A stretch of 64,000 nucleotides of DNA from Flavobacteriaceae bacterium (GTDB lineage: Bacteria > Bacteroidota > Bacteroidia > Flavobacteriales > Flavobacteriaceae). Within the stretch, counting starts at the first letter, position 1; every line of letters starts with the position of its first letter. The translations under genes and the position numbers were made by a program. The stretch is taken from the NCBI GenBank assembly GCA_030830005.1, contig JAURNV010000031.1, positions 1 through 64,000 on the forward strand, read 5' to 3'. The notes beneath the pieces were generated by a model. It was not told the origin of the DNA and searched no databases. It saw nothing but the letters and a program-made list of their open reading frames with translations. Of the stretch, positions 20,226-29,022 are shown piece after piece.

Positions 20226-21368
20226 TTATTTTTTTGTTACAGCAGCGCAACCTGCCATAGTGGTTATTTTTATCGCCTCTGTTGGCGGCAAATGTTCGTT
20301 TCGGGCTACCACTTCGGAAACCACAGCACGGGTAACTGCGGTAAGCGCCTGGGCAACAGTGGTGTTTTCTTGCATGGCTGCGGGCCTTCCCACATCGCCC
20401 GCCTCGCGTATACTCTGCACCAATGGCAATTCCCCCAAAAAGGGAACGTCCAAATCGGCGGCTAAAAATCGTGCACCAGCTTTCCCAAAGATATAATATT
20501 TATGGTCTGGTAATTCCTCGGGAGTAAAATATGCCATGTTTTCTATAATGCCTAAAACAGGAACCTGAATGTTTTCTTGTTGAAACATGGCTACCCCTTT
20601 TTTGGCATCAGAAAGTGCCACCGCCTGTGGCGTACTTACCACAACCGCACCCGTTATGGGTAACGACTGCATTATACTTAAATGAATATCTCCCGTTCCT
20701 GGAGGCAAATCAATGAGTAAAAAATCCAATTCACCCCACGCAGCATCAAAAATCATTTGATTAAGGGCTTTAGCCGCCATGGGACCCCGCCAAATGACTG
20801 CTTGGTCGGGCTTGGTAAAAAAGCCTATCGACAAAAGCTTAACTCCAAAATTTTCGACAGGTACCATTTTAGAAACCCCAATGACATTTTTAGCTAAGGG
20901 TTTTTCATTTACCACATCAAACATCAAGGGCATAGAGGGGCCATAAATATCAGCATCAAGAACGCCGACACGAAAACCCATATTGGCAAGTGAGACCGCC
21001 AAATTTGCGGTAACCGTAGATTTACCAACACCCCCCTTTCCTGAAGCAACTGCCACTACATTTTGAATGCCAGGAATTGGTTTTCCTTTTATAAGATTCG
21101 CATTTTCCTTCTTTGGAGGAGCAGTAACCGTAATATTTACTGAAACCTTCGCTTTTTCATAGACCTTATCATGGACAGCTTTCATAACCTCCACCTCTAC
21201 TTTTTTCTTGGCTTGCAATGCAGGATTTGCCATAAGAATATCAATCACTACCTCTTGACCAAAAATATTGATGTTTGTAACTGCCTTGGCTTCAATGAGA
21301 TTTTTACCCTCACCCGGAAGGCTAATACTGGCGAGAGCTTTTTCTACATTGGAGCGTGTAATTTTCAT
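20226..21368 (-). CDS. mrp: Mrp/ApbC-family Fe-S cluster carrier ATPase
   Basis: 380 residues. Residues 1-85 are a MIP18/DUF59 domain. Residues about 105-350 are the P-loop ATPase with the deviant Walker A ASGKGGVGKST (residues 109-118) and DADIYGPSMP, LLIDLPPGTGD (Walker B) and VVVSTPQ. It binds and transfers [4Fe-4S] clusters. A CxxC pair of the usual Mrp type is not obvious near the C-terminus; only Cys373 (MAGCAAVTKK) is seen there. It is expressed with the NifU-like protein downstream. Confidence 0.92.
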   Translation of the reverse strand: MKITRSNVEKALASISLPGEGKNLIEAKAVTNINIFGQEVVIDILMANPALQAKKKVEVEVMKAVHDKVYEKAKVSVNITVTAPPKKENANLIKGKPIPGIQNVVAVASGKGGVGKSTVTANLAVSLANMGFRVGVLDADIYGPSMPLMFDVVNEKPLAKNVIGVSKMVPVENFGVKLLSIGFFTKPDQAVIWRGPMAAKALNQMIFDAAWGELDFLLIDLPPGTGDIHLSIMQSLPITGAVVVSTPQAVALSDAKKGVAMFQQENIQVPVLGIIENMAYFTPEELPDHKYYIFGKAGARFLAADLDVPFLGELPLVQSIREAGDVGRPAAMQENTTVAQALTAVTRAVVSEVVARNEHLPPTEAIKITTMAGCAAVTKK

Positions 21369-21410
21369 TCAGTCTAAATAAGAATACAAATATAGGGTAT
21401 ACGGCTTAGA

Positions 21411-21740
21411 CTATTGTATAGGTTTTGGTTCCCCAAATGCGTTATTAAAATCGTTGATTTGATCGTCAACAATAATGTGTCCCTCAGCCTCAAGGAGCTG
21501 TTGCATGGTATTTATTCCACCAAAATGGTGTTTCCCTGTAAGTAGTCCTACCCTGTTTACAACACGATGTGCCGGCACGTCATCTAGGTTGTGAGCTGCG
21601 TTCATGGCGTATCCAACAGTTCTTGCGCTTTTGGCAGCGCCTAAAGCACGAGCAATAGCGCCATAAGTAGTTACTTTGCCATAAGGGACTAGACGTACTA
21701 CATCATATACGCGTTCAAAAAAATCATTGGATTTGGGCAT
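21411..21740 (-). CDS. Alkyltransferase-like (ATL) DNA-repair protein
   Basis: 109 residues covering only the DNA-binding domain of O6-alkylguanine-DNA alkyltransferases (VYDVVRLVPYGKVTTYGAIA; ARTVGYAMN). The active-site motif PCHRV is PAHRV here, so the methyl-accepting cysteine is replaced by Ala. By family knowledge such ATL proteins flag alkylated bases for excision repair instead of reversing them. It overlaps trmB by 17 bases and is translated downstream of it. Confidence 0.85.
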   Translation of the reverse strand: MPKSNDFFERVYDVVRLVPYGKVTTYGAIARALGAAKSARTVGYAMNAAHNLDDVPAHRVVNRVGLLTGKHHFGGINTMQQLLEAEGHIIVDDQINDFNNAFGEPKPIQ

Positions 21741-22413
21741 GGGTAGGAAATGAAAATTTAAGATATGTTATGGGTATCCCTTTTTCACGATATTGCTGTT
21801 CGTAAAATGTTTGAATTCCAATAACTTCTTTGGGGGCGTGAACATATTCGTATACGTTATGATGTGCCATTTGGGGTTTGATGTTCCAACCATCCAAAAC
21901 ACCAAGAGTATACCCGTGCAAAAAGGCTGAATCCGTTTTTAAATGCACTATTCCATTGGGTTTTAAAATACCCTTATATTGACATAAAAACGAGGGATTG
22001 GTCAATCGGTGATGCGTGCGTTTAAATTTGTATTGCGGATCGGGGAAGGTGATCCAAATTTCTGAAACTTCATTTGCAGTAAAAACATGTTGAATAAGCT
22101 CAATTTGAGTACGCACAAAAGCTACATTTTTAAGCTGTTCTTCTAGTGCTGTTTTGGCGCCGCGCCAAAAACGAGCCCCCTTAATATCAATCCCGATATA
22201 ATTAACTTCTGGGTTTTTACGTGCTAATCCAACCGTATATTCCCCTTTTCCGCAGCCTAGCTCTACCACAATGGGATTGTCGTTTGTGAAGTACTTCCCC
22301 CAACTGCCTTTGTGGGTAAATGCCCCCGACAATAACGCTTCTCGAGTAGGTTGAATGACATTCTCAAACGACTCATTTTCCTTAAAACGCTTTAACTTAT
22401 TCTTACTTCCCAA
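21724..22413 (-). CDS. trmB: tRNA (guanine-N7-)-methyltransferase
   Basis: 229 residues. SAM-binding motif VVELGCGKGEYTVGLA, then YIGIDIKGARFWRGAKTA and the TrmB signature ITFPDPQYKFKRTHHRL, which holds the tRNA-binding and catalytic residues. It makes m7G46 in the tRNA variable loop. It is located between a histidine kinase gene (9 bases upstream) and the ATL gene, all on the minus strand and probably one transcript. Confidence 0.94.
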   Translation of the reverse strand: MGSKNKLKRFKENESFENVIQPTREALLSGAFTHKGSWGKYFTNDNPIVVELGCGKGEYTVGLARKNPEVNYIGIDIKGARFWRGAKTALEEQLKNVAFVRTQIELIQHVFTANEVSEIWITFPDPQYKFKRTHHRLTNPSFLCQYKGILKPNGIVHLKTDSAFLHGYTLGVLDGWNIKPQMAHHNVYEYVHAPKEVIGIQTFYEQQYREKGIPITYLKFSFPTHAQIQ

Positions 22414-22422
22414 AACACAACT

Positions 22423-23499
22423 TTAATCTCCTTTTGAGGCCTTTCCTTTTTCTAATGTAAATGAAAACTCAGACCCTATGTCAGGTTGACTTTCAACAAA
22501 AATTTGTTCCTCATGTGCCTCAATAATATGCTTCACAATGGCAAGCCCTAAGCCCGAGCCGCCCATGCGCCGGTTACCACTTTTATCAACCCTGTAAAAA
22601 CGTTCAAATAAACGCGGAAGGTGTTTTTCTTCAATCCCTTCTCCATTATCTCTAATGCGAACAATGATTTTATCCTTATATATTGGCTGTATGCTTACCT
22701 CAGTAGTTCCTTTGATTTTTCCGTATTTGATAGAATTCATAATCAAATTTGTTACTACTTGTTGCACCCTTTCAAAATCAGCGTATACCGGTATAGGCTC
22801 GTTATACGTTTTGTCAAACTCTAGTCGAATACTCGACTTAGAAGCCTGTATCTCTAACATGTCAAAAACGTTTTGAATCAAGTCTAAAATATCAAAATAA
22901 TCGAGTTCAAGTTCGGTTCTTCCCTTTTCCAAATTGATTAATAAGTCAAGGTCTTTTACAATATAAATTAAACGCTCAACTCCTTTGCTTGCTCTTGATA
23001 GATACTTTCTGTTAACTGCTTTGTCGTTTATCGCGCCGTCCAATAATGTAAGAATATATCCTTGAACTGTAAACAATGGCGTTTTGAGTTCGTGAGAAAT
23101 GTTTCCTAAAAATTCTCGCCGAAAAGCAGCTTGGTCTTTTAAACTATCGATTTCAATACTTCGTTTTCGAGCAACCTCTTTTACGTTTTTTAGTAACGCA
23201 TCCATATCATTAGTAATAAGAATATCGTTAAGTTCTTCTTTTGGCATTGGCTCCAAATCATTGTTCAAGACCCTAATCTGTTTGTAAATAAATTTTTCAG
23301 CACCAAAATTCAAAATCAAAAAACACGCTAAAAAAATAGCGATACTGGATAAAGCCAAGGAAACCATGATGCTTTTGGTAAATAGAAATTCATCAGATAA
23401 AAACAACAGTAGTCCAGCAATAAACACAACAACAACAAGGGTAATTAGCAAAGACAGTGTCAGTGAAAATCGATACGCCTTAAGTGGTTTGATTGGCAT
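22423..23499 (-). CDS. PhoR-type membrane sensor histidine kinase
   Basis: 358 residues with two N-terminal membrane segments (about 12-34 and 42-65) and almost no periplasmic loop. A linker leads to the dimerisation domain FLGNISHELKTPLFTVQGY (His136). The ATPase domain has TNLIMNSIKYG (N box), RDNGEGIEEKHLPRLFERFYR (G1/F) and GGSGLGLAIVKHI (G2). It is coupled to the response regulator gene one base upstream. The short sensor region suggests that the signal comes from the membrane or a partner. The signal is unknown; PhoR-like names are by kinase class. Confidence 0.9.
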   Translation of the reverse strand: MPIKPLKAYRFSLTLSLLITLVVVVFIAGLLLFLSDEFLFTKSIMVSLALSSIAIFLACFLILNFGAEKFIYKQIRVLNNDLEPMPKEELNDILITNDMDALLKNVKEVARKRSIEIDSLKDQAAFRREFLGNISHELKTPLFTVQGYILTLLDGAINDKAVNRKYLSRASKGVERLIYIVKDLDLLINLEKGRTELELDYFDILDLIQNVFDMLEIQASKSSIRLEFDKTYNEPIPVYADFERVQQVVTNLIMNSIKYGKIKGTTEVSIQPIYKDKIIVRIRDNGEGIEEKHLPRLFERFYRVDKSGNRRMGGSGLGLAIVKHIIEAHEEQIFVESQPDIGSEFSFTLEKGKASKGD

Positions 23500-23500
23500 C

Positions 23501-24184
23501 TTAAACCACGTATTTATAACCTACGCCTTTCACTGTTTTAAAGTGTTGGTCGCCTATTTTTTCTCTTAATTTTCGAATGTGAACATCAATGGTCCTACCG
23601 CCTACAACAACCTCGTTTCCCCAAACGCGACTAAGGATTTCTTCACGCTCAAAAACCTTGTTAGGTTTTGATGCTAGCAATGAAATCAATTCAAATTCTT
23701 TACGAGGCAATATTATTTCTTGACCTTGGTAAACAATTTTATATTCTTCCCGATTAATGACTAAGTCCCCCGCCTCCACAAGTTGACTCGTCTGCTCATC
23801 GTCTTTAAAACGACGTAATAACGCTTTGATTTTACTCATTAACACTTTAGGCTTAATAGGCTTAGTAATGTAATCGTCTGCGCCAGCTTCAAGGCCTGCA
23901 ACTTGAGAATAATCCTCGCTACGAGCTGTGAGGAAAACGATAAGTAAATCAGAAAGTTTTTTACTGCTACGTAATTTTTCACAGGTTTCTATTCCATCCA
24001 TTTCGGGCATCATCACATCTAAAAGCACTAAATGAGGCTTCCAATCGGTTGCTTTTTTTAAAGCCTCAAGCCCATTTTTGGCAGTAGTAATTTGATACCC
24101 CTCTAAAGTCAAGTTATATTCTAATATTTCTAAAATATCGGGCTCGTCATCAACCAATAAAATACGCGTTTGCTTTTTTTTCAT
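23501..24184 (-). CDS. OmpR/PhoB-family response regulator
   Basis: 227 residues. Receiver domain with acidic pocket LLVDDEPDI, phospho-accepting Asp56 in VLLDVMMPEMDG, switch FLTARSE and Lys in ITKPIKPKVL. Winged-helix DNA-binding domain from about residue 130 (LPRKEFELISLLASKPNKVF; GRTIDVHIRKLREKIG; VKGVGYKYV). It is the cognate partner of the kinase starting one base later. Its -7 element is at 24202-24209. Confidence 0.94.
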   Translation of the reverse strand: MKKKQTRILLVDDEPDILEILEYNLTLEGYQITTAKNGLEALKKATDWKPHLVLLDVMMPEMDGIETCEKLRSSKKLSDLLIVFLTARSEDYSQVAGLEAGADDYITKPIKPKVLMSKIKALLRRFKDDEQTSQLVEAGDLVINREEYKIVYQGQEIILPRKEFELISLLASKPNKVFEREEILSRVWGNEVVVGGRTIDVHIRKLREKIGDQHFKTVKGVGYKYVV

Positions 24185-24201
24185 TGCTTTCGTAGTATGT
24201 T

Positions 24202-24209
24202 CAAAAATA
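24202..24209 (-). promoter_or_regulatory. -7 element for the two-component operon
   Basis: TATTTTTG on the minus strand fits TAnnTTTG exactly, 17 bases before the regulator ATG. A clear -33 element at normal spacing was not found. Confidence 0.5.
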
Positions 24210-24237
24210 TAAAAAATAGAGTTGCCCTTTTGATGTC

Positions 24238-24265
24238 AAGTATTAAAAAATCATCAATACTTTTG
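24238..24265 (+). promoter_or_regulatory. -7 element and 7-base inverted repeat before the LuxE-like gene
   Basis: TACTTTTG (24258-24265) fits TAnnTTTG and ends 7 bases before the ATG, so the mRNA may have almost no leader. aagtatt (24238-24244) and aatactt (24256-24262) form a perfect inverted repeat that overlaps the -7 box, a placement suited to a repressor. Confidence 0.45.
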
Positions 24266-24272
24266 AATAATC

Positions 24273-25208
24273 ATGGAAACGTTTGAGAAAGTCGCTATTG
24301 AGCTTTTTGCCTATCAGTACGAACACAACACTGTGTACCGTTCCTATTGCGATTTAATTAACACAAGCCCAACAGAAGTGAATTCGTTAATTGAAATTCC
24401 TTTCTTACCCATAGAGCTGTTTAAAACCCATCGAGTTAGCTGTAGCGCTAAAAGTGAACAGATTTTTGAAAGTTCTGGAACGGGTGGGCCTGTTAGCCAG
24501 CATCATTTGAAGTCTTTAAAGACCTACGAAGAAAGTTTTCGGAGTGGGTTTACCCATTTTTATGGATCACCATCAAACTACCATATTTTAGCACTTTTGC
24601 CTGGTTACCTCGAACGCCCAAATGCCTCTCTTGTGTATATGTGCAAAGATTTGATTCAGCATGCCAAAAAAGAATTTAGCGGATTTTATTTAAATCAAAA
24701 TGAAGCATTGCATTCAGCTTTAACAGCATTGAATGAGAAAAAACAGAAAACCCTTCTTATTGGCGTGAGCTTTGCCCTCCTTGATTTTTGTGAAGCATTT
24801 CCCCTACAGCTCCAAAACACTACCATAATGGAAACTGGTGGCATGAAAGGTAGGCGAAAAGAATTAATTCGTGAAGAATTGCATGCCAAACTCCAAAAGG
24901 GATTTGGTGTTAAAACCATACATAGCGAATATGGGATGACTGAATTACTTTCTCAAGCCTATTCAAAAGGAAATGGGGTTTTTGAGCCCTCGCCAAGTAT
25001 GCGGGTTTTTATTAGAGATTTGCGTGACCCAAAACACGTTCGTAAAACTGGTTCGGGAGGACTAAATATAATTGATCTTTCCAATAAAGACTCCTGTGCA
25101 TTTATTGCCACACAAGATTTAGGGAAATGCCACAGAAATGGAACGTTTGAAGTACTCGGTCGCTTTGATGCCTCAGATGTGCGCGGCTGTTCGCTTATGA
25201 CGGCTTAA
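24273..25208 (+). CDS. LuxE-like acyl-protein synthetase/acyltransferase, orphan
   Basis: 311 residues. Similar to the LuxE family of adenylate-forming acyl-protein synthetases. A Gly/Ser-rich [15 protein letters not shown] (about 66-80) is the ATP/AMP-binding loop, and [16 protein letters not shown] and [16 protein letters not shown] (near 218) match the family's adenylation motifs. The C-terminal domain ends in [15 protein letters not shown], similar to the hinge of AMP ligases. No luciferase or fatty-acid reductase neighbours are present, so it is not a lux operon. Substrate unknown. It overlaps tyrS tail-to-tail by 14 bases. Confidence 0.75.
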   Translation: METFEKVAIELFAYQYEHNTVYRSYCDLINTSPTEVNSLIEIPFLPIELFKTHRVSCSAKSEQIFESSGTGGPVSQHHLKSLKTYEESFRSGFTHFYGSPSNYHILALLPGYLERPNASLVYMCKDLIQHAKKEFSGFYLNQNEALHSALTALNEKKQKTLLIGVSFALLDFCEAFPLQLQNTTIMETGGMKGRRKELIREELHAKLQKGFGVKTIHSEYGMTELLSQAYSKGNGVFEPSPSMRVFIRDLRDPKHVRKTGSGGLNIIDLSNKDSCAFIATQDLGKCHRNGTFEVLGRFDASDVRGCSLMTA

Positions 25209-26496
25209 CAACTAATAAAAAATAGTTTTTCTTCCCACGCTGCAACAATACATAGCGTTCACATATGAGGTCTACAGATGTGATTTTTTTTGTTTCGGAA
25301 ACCTTTTCTTTATTTACCGAAATGGAATTTTCATTCAGTGCCCTTCGCGCCTCGCTATTTGATTTTAAAAAGCCTGTATTTCCCGCCAGTGCGTCTAAAA
25401 TATCCAGTCCACCTCCAGAAAGTAAATCAGCAGATACCTCCGCTTGAGGCACGCCTTCAAACACATCAAGAAGGGTTTGAGCATCTAAGGCTTTTAGTGC
25501 TTCTGAAGTAGCTTTGCCAAATAAAATTTGAGACGCTTGTTCAGCACGTTCTACGTCTTCTTCGCTATGTACCATTGTAGTAACCTCTTGTGCTAGTTTT
25601 CGTTGCAACTGCCGTTCGTGTGGCGATTCTCGGTGGGTTTCTATTAAGGCCTCAATTTCATCTTTACTTAAAAATGTAAAAATCTTAATGTACTTTTCTG
25701 CGTCTTCATCTGAAGCGTTAAGCCAATATTGGTAAAACTTGTATGGTGATGTTTTTTCTCTATCCAACCATATATTACCGCTTTCGGTTTTTCCAAATTT
25801 AGTTCCATCAGCTTTTGTTATCAACGGACAAGTAAGTGCATAAGCCTTTCCTGCAAGTTTTCTTCGAATAAGCTCTGTTCCTGTAGTAATGTTCCCCCAC
25901 TGGTCGCTGCCTCCCATTTGCAACAAGCAGTTGTGATGCTGATATAAGTGTAGAAAATCATACCCCTGAATAAGTTGATATGTAAACTCAGTAAACGACA
26001 TACCTTCTTTGGCGTCAGCTCCCAGGCGCTTTTTCACTGAGTCCTTTGCCATCATATAGTTTACGGTGAGGTGTTTTCCAACATCACGGGCAAAATCAAT
26101 CAAACTAAATGATTCCATCCAGTCGTAATTGTTGACCATTACCGCACCATTTTGTTTGGCGCTATCAAAATCCAAAAATTTAGCAAGTTGTTTTTCAATT
26201 CCTTGGCAATTCCGATTAAGGGTTGAATTATCTAACAAATTGCGTTCCTCAGACTTTCCTGAAGGATCACCAATCATTCCTGTCGCACCACCAATTAAAG
26301 CGTAGGGCTTATGCCCATAACGTTGAAAGTGCATCAAAATCATAATTTGAACCAAACTGCCTATGTGTAGCGAGTCTGCTGTAGGGTCAAAGCCAATATA
26401 CCCTGCCGTCAATCCTTTAGCAAGGGTTGATTCTGTTTCGGGCATGATGTCGTGCAGCATCCCGCGCCATGAAAGTTCTTCAACAAATGATGCCAT
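25195..26496 (-). CDS. tyrS: Tyrosyl-tRNA synthetase
   Basis: 433 residues, a bacterial TyrS. Class I signature HIGS (residues 44-47), [17 protein letters not shown], the tyrosine-site stretch [23 protein letters not shown], and the KMSKS equivalent KFGKT at 233-237. A C-terminal S4-type RNA-binding domain ([13 protein letters not shown]) completes it. It charges tRNA-Tyr. A -7 element is at 26511-26518. Confidence 0.97.
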   Translation of the reverse strand: MASFVEELSWRGMLHDIMPETESTLAKGLTAGYIGFDPTADSLHIGSLVQIMILMHFQRYGHKPYALIGGATGMIGDPSGKSEERNLLDNSTLNRNCQGIEKQLAKFLDFDSAKQNGAVMVNNYDWMESFSLIDFARDVGKHLTVNYMMAKDSVKKRLGADAKEGMSFTEFTYQLIQGYDFLHLYQHHNCLLQMGGSDQWGNITTGTELIRRKLAGKAYALTCPLITKADGTKFGKTESGNIWLDREKTSPYKFYQYWLNASDEDAEKYIKIFTFLSKDEIEALIETHRESPHERQLQRKLAQEVTTMVHSEEDVERAEQASQILFGKATSEALKALDAQTLLDVFEGVPQAEVSADLLSGGGLDILDALAGNTGFLKSNSEARRALNENSISVNKEKVSETKKITSVDLICERYVLLQRGKKNYFLLVVKPS

Positions 26497-26510
26497 GTAA
26501 CAAATTTTAG

Positions 26511-26518
26511 CAAATATA
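26511..26518 (-). promoter_or_regulatory. -7 element for tyrS
   Basis: TATATTTG on the minus strand, exact TAnnTTTG, 14 bases before the tyrS ATG at 26496. No good -33 match. Confidence 0.5.
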
Positions 26519-26552
26519 GACCTCTATTAACGAACCTAAAAAAGTTAATCGT

Positions 26553-26900
26553 TTATTCTTTAGGTAGCATCTTGATTGGTTTTAATAATGTGTCTATTTC
26601 ATTCATCTTTTCTAACTCTGTTTTAACCTGGTCAAAAATTTTGGTATATACTTTAGGTTTTGAAGCATAATAAAGATTGTTTTTAACAAATGTGAGGCTA
26701 TCAATGCCATGAAATTTATATAACGAATCTATAGGCACAAAGCTGTCTTTGACATAACTTGAAGCTGCATTTAGCAGTGCTAAATCAACATGGAAAGCAG
26801 TCATTTCTTCTAGTGATAATAATGGCTTGGGTTTTTGGATACGGTCTTGGGCACACCCAAAAAGTAAGACCAAAAAGAATATAAGAACTGTTTTTTTCAT
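26553..26900 (-). CDS. DUF4296-type lipoprotein
   Basis: 115 residues with a lipoprotein signal (LIFFLVLLFGCAQ, Cys16). The rest is mostly helical, with the DUF4296 pattern LLSLEEMTAFHVDLALLNAA and YKFHGIDSLTFVKNNLYYASKPKVY written here in part. Its role is not known. The start overlaps the pyrC stop by ATGA, so it is coupled to pyrC and the upstream glycosyltransferase, a common Flavobacteria order. Confidence 0.8.
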   Translation of the reverse strand: MKKTVLIFFLVLLFGCAQDRIQKPKPLLSLEEMTAFHVDLALLNAASSYVKDSFVPIDSLYKFHGIDSLTFVKNNLYYASKPKVYTKIFDQVKTELEKMNEIDTLLKPIKMLPKE

Positions 26901-28237
26901 CGTAAATACCTAAGTGCTTTGGCGTTGATTACTCCCGTAAAATTACCTTTTTCATACATCAGTGTACCATTGACAATAGTATGGGTTACTACTCCTCGCA
27001 GTGTAGTGCCCTCGAGTGGAGACCATCCACATTTATAAAGAATATTGTCTTTGGTTACTGTTTGGCTCTGTTGGGTGTCTACTAAAACTAAGTCGGCGAA
27101 GTACCCAGAGCGAATATACCCCCTGTCTTTGATGTCAAATAAAATAGCTGGGTTATGACACATTTTCTCAACTACTTTTTCTAAGGTTATTTTTCCTTGT
27201 TGAACACATTCTAAAAGTACAGGAAGCGCGTGTTGTACCATAGGACCGCCCGAAGGTGCTTTTGTATAGTGTTGATTTTTTTCTTCAATAGTATGTGGCG
27301 CATGGTCAGTCGCTATAATATCAATGCGATCGTCGTTAAGTGCCTCCCAAAGCCCCTCACGATCTTTTGCAGTTTTTACAGCTGGGTTCCACTTAATGTG
27401 TGTGCCTTTATTTTCATAATCCTCATCTGAAAACCACAAATGGTGAATGCAAACTTCAGATGTAATTTGTTTTTTATGTAATGGCAACTCATTAGAAAAT
27501 AATTCCGTTTCTTTTGCAGTAGACAAATGAAAAACATGAAGCCTTGCGCCCGTCTCTTTGGCAAGTGCTATAGCTTTTGATGACGATAAATAGCATGCTT
27601 CTTCAGAACGAATTTTCGGGTGATATGCAATCGGTATTTCATCGCCATATTTATTAGTGTATTCCTTAAGATTTGTTCTTATGGTGTTTTCGTCTTCACA
27701 ATGAACCGCAATAGGAAGTTTAATGTTTGAGAAGATTTCTTTGAGCGTATTAGGGTTGTCTACAAGCATATTCCCTGTAGAGGAGCCTAAAAATAATTTT
27801 AATGCGGGTGTGGTTTTAGGATCAACTGCTTTTATCTGGTCAAGATTGTCATTTGTGCCTCCAAACATAAACCCATAATTTACCCATGAGGTTTTGGCAG
27901 CTACTTCCAGTTTTTTAGCATACGCATCAGCATTGGTGGTTTGTGGGTTGGTATTGGGCATTTCCAAATAAGAAGTAATCCCGCCTGCTACGCATGCTTT
28001 AGATTCAGTGCCAATGGTTGCCTTGTGTGTGAGTCCAGGCTCTCTAAAATGAACCTGATCGTCAATACAGCCAGGCAAGAGGTATTTACCGCGTCCATCA
28101 ATGATTATCATGTCCTTTGAAGCAGAAATTTTTGGGGCAACTTTAGCAATGCGCTCCCCCTCGACCAGAACGTCTAATTGAACTGTTTCCCCTTCGTTAA
28201 CAACCTTTGCTCCTTGAATTAAAACTCTATTTATCAT
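26897..28237 (-). CDS. pyrC: Dihydroorotase, class I (amidohydrolase), altered metal motif
   Basis: 446 residues. Amidohydrolase fold with GCIDDQVHFREPG at about 57-68, VAGGITSYLEMPNT, LKLFLGSSTGNML, AVHCEDE, HVFHLSTAKE and ATDHAPHT. It should catalyse carbamoyl-aspartate to dihydroorotate in pyrimidine synthesis. The first metal His of the usual HxH is Gln61 (QVH), with His63 and Arg65 kept. The later His and the catalytic Asp in ATDHAPH are present, so it is probably active with altered metal binding, but a non-catalytic role cannot be ruled out. The start overlaps the glycosyltransferase end by 11 bases. Confidence 0.87.
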   Translation of the reverse strand: MINRVLIQGAKVVNEGETVQLDVLVEGERIAKVAPKISASKDMIIIDGRGKYLLPGCIDDQVHFREPGLTHKATIGTESKACVAGGITSYLEMPNTNPQTTNADAYAKKLEVAAKTSWVNYGFMFGGTNDNLDQIKAVDPKTTPALKLFLGSSTGNMLVDNPNTLKEIFSNIKLPIAVHCEDENTIRTNLKEYTNKYGDEIPIAYHPKIRSEEACYLSSSKAIALAKETGARLHVFHLSTAKETELFSNELPLHKKQITSEVCIHHLWFSDEDYENKGTHIKWNPAVKTAKDREGLWEALNDDRIDIIATDHAPHTIEEKNQHYTKAPSGGPMVQHALPVLLECVQQGKITLEKVVEKMCHNPAILFDIKDRGYIRSGYFADLVLVDTQQSQTVTKDNILYKCGWSPLEGTTLRGVVTHTIVNGTLMYEKGNFTGVINAKALRYLR

Positions 28238-28958
28238 TATTTTTTTTGAATATACTTCTCCATTTCATAACGACAATTCCAAAAATAGCCTCACTTATAA
28301 TAGATGTATTCATTTTTGACTCGCCCTTAGTTCTGTCAGTAAAAGTAATAGGGAATTCAACAATACGAAAATTCTTTTGCCAGGCATTAAATTTTAAAGC
28401 AATTTGAAAGGCATATCCTTTAAATTTTATTTCACTTAAGTCCAATGATTTAAGAACTTTAGTATGATATCCAACAAATCCGGCTGTGGGGTCTGCCACG
28501 GGAAGTCTAGTTATCAGTCTAACATATAAAGATGCTCCTACAGAAAGTGCTATCCTACTAATGGGCCATTCTCGCACACGAATTCCCCTTTTATATCGAG
28601 ATCCGACCACAACATCCGCTTTATCCTGGCTGAGAATTTCAAACATGGGTTCGAGTGCTTTGGGTGGGTGCGAAAAATCAGCATCCATTTCAAAAAGATA
28701 GGTGTAATGCTTTTCTAGTGCCCAAGAAAATCCGTGCACATAAGCCGGGCCTAGCCCCTCTTTTTTTTCTCTTTCTAGGAGATGTATTTGTGGGTAATCC
28801 CCCATCATTTCTTTAACAATCCATGCCGTTTTATCTGGGGAGTTATCGTCTACCACTAAAACATCAACAGCTAGTGGCAATGCCAAGATGACTTTAATAA
28901 TGCGCTGAATGTTTTCTGCCTCATTATAGGTCGGAATGACAACTACAGTGGGATTCAT
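28227..28958 (-). CDS. Family 2 glycosyltransferase, polyprenyl-phosphate mannosyltransferase-like
   Basis: 243 residues from ATG 28958 (MNPTVVVIPTYNEAENI); the open frame runs 22 codons further up, but only this start fits the family. GT-A fold with VLVVDDNSPDKTA, MDADFSHPP and VVGSRYKRG; DPTAGFVGY and the C-terminal EFPITFTDRTKGESKM are typical of dolichyl-phosphate mannose synthase-like enzymes. It should transfer a sugar from GDP- or UDP-sugar to a polyprenyl phosphate on the inner membrane. It leads the GT-pyrC-DUF4296 run. Confidence 0.9.
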   Translation of the reverse strand: MNPTVVVIPTYNEAENIQRIIKVILALPLAVDVLVVDDNSPDKTAWIVKEMMGDYPQIHLLEREKKEGLGPAYVHGFSWALEKHYTYLFEMDADFSHPPKALEPMFEILSQDKADVVVGSRYKRGIRVREWPISRIALSVGASLYVRLITRLPVADPTAGFVGYHTKVLKSLDLSEIKFKGYAFQIALKFNAWQKNFRIVEFPITFTDRTKGESKMNTSIISEAIFGIVVMKWRSIFKKNNDK

Positions 28959-29010
28959 AGAAAAGCTAAAATACGTATTTAAATGTGTGAAGTCACGGTA
29001 AAAAATTAGA

Positions 29011-29018
29011 TACTTTTG
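29011..29018 (+). promoter_or_regulatory. -7 element next to the DUF4271 start codon
   Basis: TACTTTTG fits TAnnTTTG and ends 4 bases before the ATG at 29023. Transcription would begin at or near the start codon, suggesting a leaderless message. No clear -33 box. Confidence 0.45.
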
Positions 29019-29022
29019 TGCC

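Noticed and set aside
24273-25208. Part of a bioluminescence (lux) operon
   Set aside because: No luxA, luxB, luxC or luxD neighbours; the LuxE-like protein is an orphan beside tyrS.
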